This document shows positions 1 to 9,375 of a DNA stretch of 64,000 bases, one piece after another. Under the pieces are notes generated by a model. The model ran no database searches, was not told the DNA's origin, and saw nothing but the letters and a program-made list of their open reading frames with translations. The DNA comes from JACMLX01 sp031374935 (GTDB lineage Bacteria; Gemmatimonadota; Gemmatimonadetes; Gemmatimonadales; Gemmatimonadaceae), in assembly GCA_031374935.1 (NCBI GenBank), contig JANMHB010000152.1:33633-97632 (forward strand), in the 5' to 3' direction. Positions within the stretch are counted from its first letter, which is position 1; every line of letters starts with the position of its first letter. The translations under genes and the position numbers were made by a program.

Positions 1-426
1 CAGGATTCTGGCCAGAGTGGCGACGGGATCGCCGGACGCCAGCAGCGGGCGCAGCCGGATCCGGGGGCCCATGCGCGCCACCGCGGCCGGCGGGCTGACC
101 TTCAGCCAGATGATGGTCGCGCCCGGCTTGACGAGGGCGACGTTCTCCGGGTCCATCATCCACCCGCCACCTGGGGCCACGATACTCGCCGGTTCACTGG
201 CGAGCGTGGCGGTGGCAGTACGCTCCAGCGCCCGGAACGCCGCCTCGCCATCCTGCGCAAAGATCTCGGGTATCGGCCGGCCCGCGAGCTCGACAATACG
301 CCGATCGAGGTCGACGAAAGGCCACCGCAAGCGTCGCGCTGCACGGCGACCGTGGGTCGTTTTTCCAGCGCCCGGCAGGCCGATCAGGATCAGGTGCGCC
401 GGAAAGCCCACCGCGGCGTCGCTCAC
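1..426 (-). CDS. aroK: Shikimate kinase, C-terminus cut by window edge
   Basis: Phosphorylates shikimate to shikimate 3-phosphate with ATP in the cytosolic aromatic amino acid pathway. 142 codons are visible from a GTG start at 426 and remain open to base 1. A P-loop GLPGAGKT lies at residues 16-23, followed by the DLDRRI segment that supplies the shikimate- and Mg-binding aspartates, the FRALE motif, and the PGGGW loop typical of the family. The GTG overlaps the aroC stop as GTGA, which fixes the start and implies translational coupling to chorismate synthase. The missing part should hold the lid arginine and the C-terminal helix. Family assignment is firm; completeness of the gene cannot be judged here. 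Confidence 0.93.
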   Translation of the reverse strand, partial: MSDAAVGFPAHLILIGLPGAGKTTHGRRAARRLRWPFVDLDRRIVELAGRPIPEIFAQDGEAAFRALERTATATLASEPASIVAPGGGWMMDPENVALVKPGATIIWLKVSPPAAVARMGPRIRLRPLLASGDPVATLARIL

Positions 427-1619
427 CCCAGTCGCTGCGCGACCTGAGTCACGTACGCGTCGTAGTTCCGACGCACTTCGGCCAGCGAGTCACCGCCAAA
501 CTTCTCCAGCATCGCATCGGCGAGCACCAGCGCCAGCATCGCTTCAGCAATCACCCCCATCGCCGGCACGGCGGTCACATCGCTCCGCTCCACCACCGCC
601 TCGGCCGCCGCCGACGTCGTGGTGTCGATGGTCTGCAGTGGCTTCATGAGGGTGGCAATCGGCTTCATGGCCACGCGGACTACCACCGGCTCGCCGTTGG
701 TCATCCCGCCATCGAGCCCACCGGCGCGATTGGTCGTCCGCCGCACGTTGCCGGCGAGCGCACGGCCCGCCTCCATCACGATTGCATCGTGCACGTCGGC
801 ACCCGTCAGTCGTGCTGCGTCAAAACCGATCCCGATCTCGACGCCCTTGACCGCCGGAATCGACAGCATCGCCTGACCGATCCGGCCATCGAGCTTGCGA
901 TCCCAGCTGACATGCGAGCCCAGCCCGACGGGTAGTCCGCGCGCCACCACTTCACAGATGCCGCCGAGGGTGTTGCCGTCGGCCTTGGCGGAGTCGATGC
1001 GTGCAATGATCCGCGCCTCGGCATCGGGATCGAGCGTCCGCACTGGGCTCAGGTCAGCGACCGCGTTGATATCCTCCGGCAGTGCCACGACCCCCGCATC
1101 CACGCCGCCGAGGTGCACGAGATGGCTGCCGATCGTGACGCCGAAGGCTTTCAGGAGCATGCGCGCAATCGCGGCACCGGCCACACGCGCAGTGGTCTCG
1201 CGGGCCGACGCGCGCTCGAGGATGTCACGGGCATCGTCGCGGTCGTACTTGAGGATGCCCGTGAGGTCGGCGTGGCCGGGCCGCGGACGTGTCACCGAGC
1301 GATGCCGGGGTCCGTCGGTGTCCGTCTCGCGCGGCGCCGGATCCATGATCTCGACCCAGTTCTTCCAGTCCCGGTTGCGGATCAGCATTGCGATCGGCGA
1401 GCCGAGCGTCTCACCCGCCCGTACCCCGCTCAGGAACTCGATTTCGTCGCGTTCGATCTGCATGCGGCGCCCGCGCCCATACCCCTGCTGCCGGCGGAAG
1501 AGGTCAGCGTTGATGTCGTCGGCGCGCAGCGGCAGGCCAGCCGGCAGGCCCTCGAGGGTGCAGACGAGGGCTGGGCCGTGCGATTCGCCGGCCGTGGTAA
1601 GGCGGAGGAGACGGAGCAT
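423..1619 (-). CDS. aroC: Chorismate synthase
   Basis: Catalyses the last common step of the shikimate pathway, converting EPSP to chorismate with reduced FMN. The 398-residue length matches the family. The N-terminal GESHGPAL motif (residues 11-18), the GRGRRM segment, the RPGHADL motif and the SARETTARVA stretch are all present. The gene is followed by aroK with a four-base GTGA overlap, so the pair is probably one transcript. It is preceded by a long perfect hairpin at 1663-1714 that separates it from the upstream lipoprotein gene. ATG at 1619 is the natural start because it begins the conserved beta strand. Confidence 0.97.
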   Translation of the reverse strand: MLRLLRLTTAGESHGPALVCTLEGLPAGLPLRADDINADLFRRQQGYGRGRRMQIERDEIEFLSGVRAGETLGSPIAMLIRNRDWKNWVEIMDPAPRETDTDGPRHRSVTRPRPGHADLTGILKYDRDDARDILERASARETTARVAGAAIARMLLKAFGVTIGSHLVHLGGVDAGVVALPEDINAVADLSPVRTLDPDAEARIIARIDSAKADGNTLGGICEVVARGLPVGLGSHVSWDRKLDGRIGQAMLSIPAVKGVEIGIGFDAARLTGADVHDAIVMEAGRALAGNVRRTTNRAGGLDGGMTNGEPVVVRVAMKPIATLMKPLQTIDTTTSAAAEAVVERSDVTAVPAMGVIAEAMLALVLADAMLEKFGGDSLAEVRRNYDAYVTQVAQRLG

Positions 1620-1662
1620 GATGCGTTCAATCTACGTCGCCTGGGCCCGCACCATACCCTCA

Positions 1663-1714
1663 CACGACACCGACGGCCCGCTCGCAGGTGCGCGAACGGG
1701 CCGTCGGTGTCGTG
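1663..1714 (-). terminator. Perfect 18-bp hairpin between lipoprotein gene and aroC
   Basis: Bases 1663-1680 and 1697-1714 are perfectly complementary (18 bp) around a 16-base loop. The hairpin starts 13 bases past the stop of the lipoprotein gene on the minus strand. No U tract follows on that strand, so it could be a weak intrinsic terminator, an mRNA 3'-end stabiliser or an attenuator ahead of aroC. Confidence 0.6.
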
Positions 1715-1727
1715 CCGCAGCGGTCGA

Positions 1728-4160
1728 TCAGTTACACGTTGCCGCGTAGTCCGCCGGATTGAGATCGAGCACCACCACGCCGCGCGCCGTGGCACCGACC
1801 GCCACGATCCGTGACCCGCGGATTGCCGTCTTGAGCGGACCGATGATCGGGTCCTTGATCGCGATCACCCCCACACGCTGGAAGCAGCGGGTGTCGAACA
1901 CTTCGAGCACCGGTTCGCGCGACGCAGCGAAGGAGAGTCGCGTGGCGAGGGTTCCACCGGAGAGATTCGGGCCTGGCGCGTTCAGCGGATGGAAGTCGAA
2001 GCCGGCGTTGCCACCCTGGGTCTGCAGCAGCCCGTAGAGGCGCAGGGTGTTGTTGAAGAGATAGGTCGAGTCGGCACGGATCGCGAACAGTTCGCCGTCG
2101 GCACTCACCGCCACACCCCGCACCGGCGAGAAGGCGTTGGCGATCAGGTCGGACACGTCACTCGGCGGCGAGACTCCGGCGTCGATGAACGAGAGCTGCG
2201 ACGTGTAGGTGGTGATCTGCCCGGTGGTGGTGTCGGTGACCACCTGCTGCCCGTAGCGGCGCAGGCCGGCGTCGATGTCATGCGTCAGCGTCCGGCTGCC
2301 CTTGGCGACGCCACCTTCACCGAAGATCGATCGCTTGAAGTTGGCCGAGTTGCGGACGAAGGTCGTGTCGCGGAAGCCGATGTCCGCCATCGTGACCAGC
2401 ATGCCGGCATCGCGTGTCGGGAAGCCTGCGGCATCCATCCGGATCGGGAACGGCACCAGGGTGGAGTCCGACCCGTACGTACCAGAACGGAAGCGGACCA
2501 CTTCCAGTGTGTCGCCCTTGTTGTCACGCAGGAACGTCGCGTGCTCGAAGAACAGGTGCGACGAGCGACGGGTGATGTTCTCCCAACGGATCGTACCCTT
2601 GTCCGCGAAACCACCCGACTGACCGCCGGTTGGAGTGGTCGAGAAGACCACGGTCGTTTCGGTGCAGCCGGTGTTGCAGACGGCGCCGACGTACTGCGGA
2701 CGATCGGAGAAGTCGACCACTGAGCGGGTGATGTTGCCGCCAGCCACCGAGACCTTGTATGCCACCAGGTTCGGCAGCAGATACCGCTCGGTTTCCTGGC
2801 CGCTTCCATCCGAATTCAGGTTCACGAAGCTCAGGTTCGTACCACCGGAGTTCGCGACGATCAGACGATTCTGCACCGGGCCAAGCGGACTGCCGCGACC
2901 GGCGGGGAACACCGTAATGCCCCATGGCCGCGATCCGACCGGGATCGGCACACCGAGGAACTTGAGTGAGTCGAAGTTGAAGATCTCGAGCTGGTTCCGC
3001 TCGATGTTCGTGAGATAGAGCTTGCCTGTCGGATCATGGAAGTAGCCGTCAGCGACCCGGCCGCCATTGGGCAGGTTGCGCGTCGTACCGGCGACCAGCG
3101 TGATCGTGTCACGCGCCGTCGTCAGCGAGTCGTTCAGACGCCCCTCGGTATTGCGGGCGAACGGGCGCAGGATGAGCCGCGTGGCCGCGCCGGAGGCTGG
3201 CGCCGGCAGGGACATGCGCAGCGTGACCGGCACGGAGGTTGGACCGTTCGGCACCACCTGCGAGTCACGACGGACCGCGCCACCAGCGACCGTCCGGATG
3301 TCATACCCGACGTAGCCGATACCCACCGGGTCCTGTGCTTCGACGAACACCGTGTCGGTCGATTCGACACGCTCGGTGGTACCGAAGCGCGCGATCTTCG
3401 GGATCGTCTGGCCATTGCCTGCGGCCAGCACTTCCACCGGCACCGGCGCTCCGGCGGTCCGCTGTCCGATGGAGTCCACCACATACGGCACGAGGTTGTA
3501 GAACCCGGCGACCGCGGTGGCCGGAATCACGAAGTTGAGCGTCGTCGACAGGCTGTCCTGCAGCGGACTGCTGAACGTTGCCGAGTCGCCCGGCAGTGCT
3601 GTGCCACCCGCGGGCGGCGTGACGTTGAAGCCGACGAATCGCACCTTGCGCAGCGTGCGGGCAGCGAAGCCGACGACCACCGATCGACCGCGAACCGCCT
3701 GCGTGTTGTTCTGCGGGCTGGTGATGGTGACGAAGCCGGGCTGCCGGCTGCCGACGGCCATGACGGTCGTGTCCGGCTTCGACTTGTTGCCGTTGCCGTC
3801 CTCGGCCTGCGTGATGAGCGTGACCTGTGAGCCGGGCACCACATTGCCTGGCACACGGACGGTGAACTCCTTGGTGTACGCAGTCACGGCAGCCCGCACC
3901 GTGTCTGCCACGACGCGCGAGAGCGCACCGGCCAGTTCCACATTCACGAACTTCACGCCAAGGTTGTCGTTTGCCTGCACGCTGAAGGCGAAGATCGAGT
4001 CCGGGCTGGTCGCGCGGATCACGGAGACACTTGGTGCCGTGCGATCCAGCGTGTTGTTGTCGACTGTCGGATCTCCGTCACCGCACGCGGTGAGGGAAGT
4101 GGCGAGCACCAGCGGAAGCCAGCGCAGCGCGCGCGAAACCATCGTCGGTTCTGTGCGCAT
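1728..4160 (-). CDS. Large surface lipoprotein with Ig-like repeats and propeller-like C-terminus
   Basis: 810 residues. The N-terminus has a hydrophobic signal ending in the lipobox LTAC, then an acidic linker, which predicts an outer-membrane-anchored lipoprotein. Roughly residues 40-350 form three Ig-like beta segments. The C-terminal half has YncE/NHL-like phrases such as GKLYLTNIERNQ and a SRPWGI strand, suggesting a beta-propeller. No enzyme motif is recognisable. It sits directly after pilQ (6-base gap), where Gammaproteobacteria have aroK, so a pilus or surface role is possible but only inferred. ATG at 4142 is an alternative start and gives a more compact signal peptide; neither start has a good ribosome binding site. 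Confidence 0.7.
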   Translation of the reverse strand: MRTEPTMVSRALRWLPLVLATSLTACGDGDPTVDNNTLDRTAPSVSVIRATSPDSIFAFSVQANDNLGVKFVNVELAGALSRVVADTVRAAVTAYTKEFTVRVPGNVVPGSQVTLITQAEDGNGNKSKPDTTVMAVGSRQPGFVTITSPQNNTQAVRGRSVVVGFAARTLRKVRFVGFNVTPPAGGTALPGDSATFSSPLQDSLSTTLNFVIPATAVAGFYNLVPYVVDSIGQRTAGAPVPVEVLAAGNGQTIPKIARFGTTERVESTDTVFVEAQDPVGIGYVGYDIRTVAGGAVRRDSQVVPNGPTSVPVTLRMSLPAPASGAATRLILRPFARNTEGRLNDSLTTARDTITLVAGTTRNLPNGGRVADGYFHDPTGKLYLTNIERNQLEIFNFDSLKFLGVPIPVGSRPWGITVFPAGRGSPLGPVQNRLIVANSGGTNLSFVNLNSDGSGQETERYLLPNLVAYKVSVAGGNITRSVVDFSDRPQYVGAVCNTGCTETTVVFSTTPTGGQSGGFADKGTIRWENITRRSSHLFFEHATFLRDNKGDTLEVVRFRSGTYGSDSTLVPFPIRMDAAGFPTRDAGMLVTMADIGFRDTTFVRNSANFKRSIFGEGGVAKGSRTLTHDIDAGLRRYGQQVVTDTTTGQITTYTSQLSFIDAGVSPPSDVSDLIANAFSPVRGVAVSADGELFAIRADSTYLFNNTLRLYGLLQTQGGNAGFDFHPLNAPGPNLSGGTLATRLSFAASREPVLEVFDTRCFQRVGVIAIKDPIIGPLKTAIRGSRIVAVGATARGVVVLDLNPADYAATCN

Positions 4161-4166
4161 GAGTGA

Positions 4167-6215
4167 TTATCGACCGGGGTTGGGGGCCGGCGTACGAGCC
4201 TCGCCGTCGTCCAGGATGTGCGGGGACACCAGGATCACGAGATCGCGCTTCTGCTCGTTCTTCCGGGTGGTCGAGAACAGGCGACCGAGGTAGGGCAGAT
4301 CCATCAGGAACGGCACGCCACGGCGGGACTTGGTCACCTGCGTGATCGTGAGGCCGCCGATCACGGCGGTCTCACCATCCGGCACCATCAGCGTGTTGTC
4401 GGCGCGCTGCTTGTCGAAGATGAACCCGACATCGGAACTGGCCAGCGACGCTGAGCTGTTCTCGGCATGGATCGTCATCATGATCTGCCGGTTGTTCGTG
4501 ATGCGTGGCGTCACCGAGAGGGAGATACCCACTTCCTTCAGCTGCACCGTGGCGCGCGGAATGTTGATCTGGCCTTGCGCACCGCCGGCACCGGCACCGG
4601 CACCGGCGTCAAGCACACGGATCGGGATTTCCTGACCCACCAGGATTTCCGCCTTGCGGTTGTCGAGCGTCACGACGGTCGGCTCGGCCTGCACGTCGGC
4701 GAGCGACGATTCCTGCAGCGCCTGGATGAACGGGGTGAGCGAGTATTTGCCGATCGCCGCGCTGAAGATCAGGTTGAGCGCCGGGCTCGAGATGCTCGAG
4801 TTGGCGTTGGCGATGGCCGAGATGGTGTTGCCACCGAGATCGACGCGATCGCCGATCACCGGCTGCAGCACTTCGCGGAACGCGTCGGGCACACCGTCGC
4901 CGTTGCGGTCGATCGGGATCTGCTGCACCACTTCCTGACGCGGAATGACGGTGTTGAAGAACTGACGCGCCGTCCCGATGTCGTAGGTGATGCCCAGTTC
5001 CTGCAGGCTGCTCCGGTTGACGAAGATGATCTTCGCCTTGATCGCAACCTGTGGTGTGCGGCGGTCGATGGAGCGGACGTAGCTGATCACGTCATCCATG
5101 CGGCTCTGCACTTCGCGGATCAGCAGTGAGTTGGTGGCGCTGTCGGCCTGCACGCTGCCCCGGACGACACAGCCATTCGGCACCGCGCCCGGCGTCGTGG
5201 CCGCGCTGGCACCCGCCGACGGGCCACCGGCACCCGGCACACAATCGCGCGTCAGCAGCCCGCGGACCGTGGTCGCCAGCGACGTGGCGTTGGCGTAGTT
5301 GACACTCACCACCTGCGTCATGAGCGGCTCGAGCGACTGCTTGTCGAGCATGTTCTTGTACGAGTCGACGATGATGATGCCGTTCGGCTCTTCACTGGCG
5401 GCCAGGCCCTGCGCGCTGAGGATGGCGGCCAGCGCCTCGTCCCACGGCTTGTCCTTCACATCGGCGGTGATGCTGCCGGTGACGTCGCGGCCGACGATGA
5501 TGGTGCGGTTCGCAAAGCTGGCGAAGGCCGCGATCACGTCGCGGATATCGGCTTCCTGATAGCTGACGGTGATGCGCGGCTTGGGCGGCTTGCCGCGGCT
5601 GGCGGACGGCGATCCCACCATCGGCGCTTCAGGCGTCTGATAGGCCACCTGTGACCGGTTGTCACCGGCGGCAGCCCGGGCACTGGAGACCGTCGAATCC
5701 ATCACGGCCGTTGCCGTCACTTCGCGTGCCGCGACCGCCTCGGTGCGACGACCCGGCATCGTTTCGCCCGTGCTCCAGGCGGCGATGTCGGTGCCGCCCG
5801 CCATGGCGATGCGCACTTCGTTGCCACCCGAGAGTGTGTAGCGCGCGGCGCCGTCAACGTCGATCACGACGCGGACGATGTCGGGCCGGTACTGGGCCAT
5901 CCGGATGTTCTGCACCGGGCCTCGCGGCTGACCGTCATACGAACGGCCGCCGAGTGCACCGAGCGTCGTGCCCGGCAGGTCGAGGACGATGCGATTGGGT
6001 CCGGCCAGCGTGAAGGCCGATCGCGCCACCGAGTCGGTGAGCGAGACGGCGACCACCGTGCCTGACGCATTCGATTCAACGCGCACCCCCTGAACGAGGG
6101 CCTGCGCGGCGGCGGGAGTGGGAGCAGCCGACATCGCGGCAAACACCGCGACCCCGGCTGCGGCCACGCGATACCAACCGCGCAGCGGCGTCAAAACGTG
6201 CATCCGGTTCATCAT
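4167..6215 (-). CDS. pilQ: Type IV pilus secretin
   Basis: Outer-membrane secretin through which the type IV pilus passes. It is 682 residues with a signal peptide ending near AAAQA. An AMIN domain follows (about 40-135, with the NRIVLDLPG motif), then a low-complexity linker. Next come N0/STN (GRTIIVGRDVTGS) and N1 modules, and a C-terminal secretin domain containing VPFLMDLPYLGRLF and LVILVSPHIL. The start overlaps the pilP-like stop by four bases. It ends a pilM-N-O-P-Q order on the minus strand that matches the proteobacterial operon. The secretin assignment is firm, and the pilus role follows from the neighbours. Confidence 0.95.
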   Translation of the reverse strand: MMNRMHVLTPLRGWYRVAAAGVAVFAAMSAAPTPAAAQALVQGVRVESNASGTVVAVSLTDSVARSAFTLAGPNRIVLDLPGTTLGALGGRSYDGQPRGPVQNIRMAQYRPDIVRVVIDVDGAARYTLSGGNEVRIAMAGGTDIAAWSTGETMPGRRTEAVAAREVTATAVMDSTVSSARAAAGDNRSQVAYQTPEAPMVGSPSASRGKPPKPRITVSYQEADIRDVIAAFASFANRTIIVGRDVTGSITADVKDKPWDEALAAILSAQGLAASEEPNGIIIVDSYKNMLDKQSLEPLMTQVVSVNYANATSLATTVRGLLTRDCVPGAGGPSAGASAATTPGAVPNGCVVRGSVQADSATNSLLIREVQSRMDDVISYVRSIDRRTPQVAIKAKIIFVNRSSLQELGITYDIGTARQFFNTVIPRQEVVQQIPIDRNGDGVPDAFREVLQPVIGDRVDLGGNTISAIANANSSISSPALNLIFSAAIGKYSLTPFIQALQESSLADVQAEPTVVTLDNRKAEILVGQEIPIRVLDAGAGAGAGGAQGQINIPRATVQLKEVGISLSVTPRITNNRQIMMTIHAENSSASLASSDVGFIFDKQRADNTLMVPDGETAVIGGLTITQVTKSRRGVPFLMDLPYLGRLFSTTRKNEQKRDLVILVSPHILDDGEARTPAPNPGR

Positions 6216-6730
6216 GGTGCCCTCGTCGGCGTGATGGTCCTGGTCGAATCACCCATTTCGATACTCTCCTGCCGGCTGATCCCGAACTCGTCGATCGCAA
6301 ACACGACCCGACGCGGTTCGATACTGGCCACGCGCATGCGTCCGAGCGGCTGCCCGACGCGTACGCGGTACTGCTCCTTCGTGGTCCGATCGCGGAAGAT
6401 CGCGATCGATTGTGCGCCACCAGACCCGTTCCGGGTGGCGTAGGCAATGCCCACCAGCGACAGATCGGCGATGGTCGGGCGCAGCACCCCGGTCGTCGCC
6501 AGCGAGACGAACGGATCGCGGCGGCCGCCGGCATCGTAGGCGAACGTCTCGCGGCGGTACGCCAGCTGCTCACGACGAGCGAGCGAATCGCGCTTGGCGG
6601 CGCTGGTCGCAACGGTCGAGCGACTGCTGGCCGGCTCGGCACGTGCGATCGTCTGCTGTGCGTGCAGCGGCGTGGCGAACGCCGTCAGCAGCGTGGCGAC
6701 GGCGAGCACGCGGACAGGCATGTGGCTCAC
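6212..6730 (-). CDS. pilP: PilP-like pilus assembly protein
   Basis: A 172-residue exported protein with a signal peptide ending at HAQQ. The central GRRDPFVSL segment followed by a small beta domain (LSLVGIAYA ... YRVRVGQPLGRMRVASIEPRRVVF) is the usual PilP pattern. PilP is the periplasmic bridge between PilNO and PilQ. It lacks an obvious lipobox cysteine, unlike many PilP lipoproteins, so it may be soluble or anchored otherwise. It overlaps pilO and pilQ by four bases each. Assignment relies on both the DPF motif and position. Confidence 0.85.
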   Translation of the reverse strand: MSHMPVRVLAVATLLTAFATPLHAQQTIARAEPASSRSTVATSAAKRDSLARREQLAYRRETFAYDAGGRRDPFVSLATTGVLRPTIADLSLVGIAYATRNGSGGAQSIAIFRDRTTKEQYRVRVGQPLGRMRVASIEPRRVVFAIDEFGISRQESIEMGDSTRTITPTRAP

Positions 6731-7377
6731 GGGGTGGTTCCTCCACGACGCGTCGTCGACACCGGCTCTCCGCCGCGCGCGACATACGTCTCGATATCGA
6801 ACTCCGTCTGGATGGGTGCCTCCGACGCCGGCATCCGGCGACGCATGGGCCCCGTGCCGAACTGCGGCGTGTTGTTCGCGCCGTCGGCCATCTTCATCTT
6901 CAGCACCATCGGGTTCACGATGCGCGGCAGGCTGCCGACGTTGGTGAGGAATTCGGTCATGTTGTTGTAGCCGCCCTTCACGATCAGGCGGTAGCGATGG
7001 GCATCGTAGTTCTCGCCGCCACTGGCCACCGGCTGCGGCGTGACGCTGGCGATGTCGAGGCCGACCCGGCGGGCCGAGTTCGACACCTGCTCCAGCAGGC
7101 CCGGCACTTCATTGACGGTCGGCACGAGCTGACGCATGACGGCGAGGTTCTCCGCGTACTTCGCTGCATCTTCCTTCAGCTGCCGCAGGTTGCCGGCCTT
7201 CAGTTCGTTGGCCGCCTTCTGGTTGGCGGACGTCAGCGTCTCCACGTGGGAGTTCTGCTCGGTGATCGTTTCGGCCTTCGGCGTGAAGACGTACATGTAG
7301 AACAGGACGCTGAGGCCGATGGCGAAGATGATGACGGCCAGCAGGGACTGTTCGCGCTTGGTGAATGAGTTCAGCAT
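6727..7377 (-). CDS. pilO: Type IV pilus inner-membrane platform protein PilO
   Basis: 216 residues with a short cytosolic N-terminus, one membrane segment (LLAVIIFAIGLSVLFYMYV), a coiled-coil stretch and a ferredoxin-like periplasmic domain with YRLIVKGGYNNMTEFLTNVG. This is the classical PilO layout. PilO pairs with PilN to align the inner-membrane platform. It starts one base after the pilN stop and overlaps pilP by four bases, so it is inside the coupled pilMNOPQ run. The C-terminal tail is rich in arginine and threonine. Confidence 0.92.
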   Translation of the reverse strand: MLNSFTKREQSLLAVIIFAIGLSVLFYMYVFTPKAETITEQNSHVETLTSANQKAANELKAGNLRQLKEDAAKYAENLAVMRQLVPTVNEVPGLLEQVSNSARRVGLDIASVTPQPVASGGENYDAHRYRLIVKGGYNNMTEFLTNVGSLPRIVNPMVLKMKMADGANNTPQFGTGPMRRRMPASEAPIQTEFDIETYVARGGEPVSTTRRGGTTP

Positions 7378-7378
7378 G

Positions 7379-8140
7379 TCAGCGTACCGACAAGGTGATC
7401 GGGACCGTCGTGACGGCCGCCGGGTCCGGCTTCTGGTATTGCACGTCGAGCGTGAATTCGGTGACTTCGCGGTTGTCCACCAGCATCACGTTCGACTTGT
7501 TGAGCGTGACGTTCTGGACGAAGGGCGAGCTTTCGAGGATGCGCATGAAGCGGGTCAGCGCCTGGATGTCGACGGTGTTGCCGACGACCTGGAAAACGAC
7601 CTGCGGTTCGACGACGGGCTTGGACTTCTTCACGGAATCGCCAGCCGCCTTGGTCGTGGTATCGCGCTGCGGCAAGACCGCCTTCTGGCTCACCTGCGTG
7701 ATCGTGGTGATCCAGGTGTAGGGCGGGAGCGCGCGGCTGATCTCATCCAGGATGTGCGGCCAGACGTAGCGGCTGTCGTCGATCTGCTGAATGATGCCCA
7801 GCTGCGTGATCAGGGAGTCGCGGCGCGCGATCACCGCCTTTCGCTCACCGATGACCGACGAGAAGCGCGCCGAGTCGGCCAGCTCCTGCTGCAGGCGTTC
7901 ATCGAGGGTGGCCAGCTGGCGATCCTGGTACCAGAAGCCGCCGCCGACGCCAAACACCGCCAGCGCCACGGCGATACCGGCCGCGGCCGAAATCATCGGC
8001 CGCGCCGGCGCTGGTGCGCTGTCATCGAGGGCAATGTTCGCCGAGTCCTTGTTGCGCTGGAACCGCGCGAGGAAGGCGAGGCCGCCCGACTTTTTCTTGC
8101 CGGAGCCTTCGCCCGGGCTGAGAAGATTGATTTCAATCAT
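7379..8140 (-). CDS. pilN: Type IV pilus assembly protein PilN
   Basis: 253 residues opening with MIEINLLSP, the conserved PilN N-terminal peptide that inserts into the groove of PilM. A lysine-rich cytosolic part, one membrane helix (about residues 50-70), a coiled coil and a periplasmic ferredoxin-like domain follow. A GGAG ribosome binding site precedes the ATG. The gap to the pilM stop is 12 bases. An insertion with TTKAAGDSVKKSKPV around residue 165 is polar and probably an exposed loop. Confidence 0.94.
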   Translation of the reverse strand: MIEINLLSPGEGSGKKKSGGLAFLARFQRNKDSANIALDDSAPAPARPMISAAAGIAVALAVFGVGGGFWYQDRQLATLDERLQQELADSARFSSVIGERKAVIARRDSLITQLGIIQQIDDSRYVWPHILDEISRALPPYTWITTITQVSQKAVLPQRDTTTKAAGDSVKKSKPVVEPQVVFQVVGNTVDIQALTRFMRILESSPFVQNVTLNKSNVMLVDNREVTEFTLDVQYQKPDPAAVTTVPITLSVR

Positions 8141-8152
8141 GATGTCTGCTCC

Positions 8153-9202
8153 TCAGGCCACTTGGCGGAGAGCGAGGCCAACCGGCAACACCAGCAGCGA
8201 CGCCACTTCATCGGCATTCACGTCGGCGAGTGCGCCATCGGCCACTGCCAGGTTGAGCAACGGATTCACCGGCCGGACCGGGATGCGCAGCAGGCCGGCG
8301 AGGCGTTCCGCCAGCCCGGTCACGCGCGCCCCACCGCCGGCGATGTAGACCTCGCGAATCGGACGGACGGTGCGCGACAGCGACTGCGCCACGGTGCCGG
8401 TGCGCTCGATTTCCTTCGCCAGTTCCTCGCCGCGCCGATGCACGACGTTGTCGAGCGCTGGCGTGGTGGTGGCCGCGACGAGGGCCGAGTCGGCGTCGTC
8501 GGCGGTCATGCGCGCATCGCGCTGCAGGTCTTCGCGCAGCCGGCGCACGCCGACGGTGTTGTCGCGGGTCAGGATCGGGATGCCGTCATCGAGCACGCTG
8601 ACGTTGCAGACATCGTTGCCGATGTTCACCAGTGCCACCGTGCCGCGCATCGCGTCGGGATGATTGAACTCGAACGCGTTGTGCAGCGCGAACGCCTCGA
8701 CGTCGATCACCTTGGCATCGACGCCGGCGTCCCGCAGCAGTTGCACCCGCGCATCGATCAGATCCCGCTTGGCGACGGCCATCAGCACCGACATCTCGGA
8801 CGATTCCCCATCGGGATCGAGCACCTGATAGTCGAGCGAAATCGAGCTCGTATCGAAGGGAACGATCTGCTCGGCCTCCCACTGCATGGCCTCGCGCAGT
8901 TCGCTCATCTTGTTGCGGTCGATCACGACCTTGCGGACGATGACGTTGCCGCCGCCGACCGCGGCGACGATGTGCGCGCCCTTCGTTTCCGCCGACGCCG
9001 CGGCAAGGGCGTTCTGGACGGCCAGAATCACGAGCGCGTGATCCATCACTTCGCCTTCGACGATTGCGTCGGCGGGGACTGGTTCGACGACCACTCGCTG
9101 CAGTTCCGGCACGCCTTTGCCATGCTCGATCACGGCAATCTTGACGAGGCCGGACCCGATATCGAGACCGATCGTGACCTTACGTCGCTTGAAGAACGCC
9201 AT
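8153..9202 (-). CDS. pilM: Type IV pilus actin-like ATPase PilM
   Basis: 349 residues, an actin-like ATPase that organises the cytosolic side of the pilus platform. The N-terminal phosphate-1 motif GLDIGSGLVKIAVIE, the VIDRNKMSELREAMQWEAEQ helix, and the C-terminal adenosine motif YIAGGGARVTGLAERL are all visible. An in-frame extension to 9454 exists, but it has no conserved character and overlaps the next gene, so I chose ATG 9202, which begins MAFFKRRKVT as in the family. It is first in the pilMNOPQ run. Confidence 0.95.
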   Translation of the reverse strand: MAFFKRRKVTIGLDIGSGLVKIAVIEHGKGVPELQRVVVEPVPADAIVEGEVMDHALVILAVQNALAAASAETKGAHIVAAVGGGNVIVRKVVIDRNKMSELREAMQWEAEQIVPFDTSSISLDYQVLDPDGESSEMSVLMAVAKRDLIDARVQLLRDAGVDAKVIDVEAFALHNAFEFNHPDAMRGTVALVNIGNDVCNVSVLDDGIPILTRDNTVGVRRLREDLQRDARMTADDADSALVAATTTPALDNVVHRRGEELAKEIERTGTVAQSLSRTVRPIREVYIAGGGARVTGLAERLAGLLRIPVRPVNPLLNLAVADGALADVNADEVASLLVLPVGLALRQVA

Positions 9203-9375
9203 CGGATGTGGGGCCAGGTGTGACGAGACCCGTACAGGGTCACCGGGGTGGGCGGTGAGCAGGGCATCGGAGCGACCGCTGGCCGTCCCGAAATGCCTTC
9301 GACAGGTGGGTCGAATTGCACACAGGGAACGAATGGCGCGCGAATAGGTAACGTCGGCGGCACAGGCGTCTGGCC

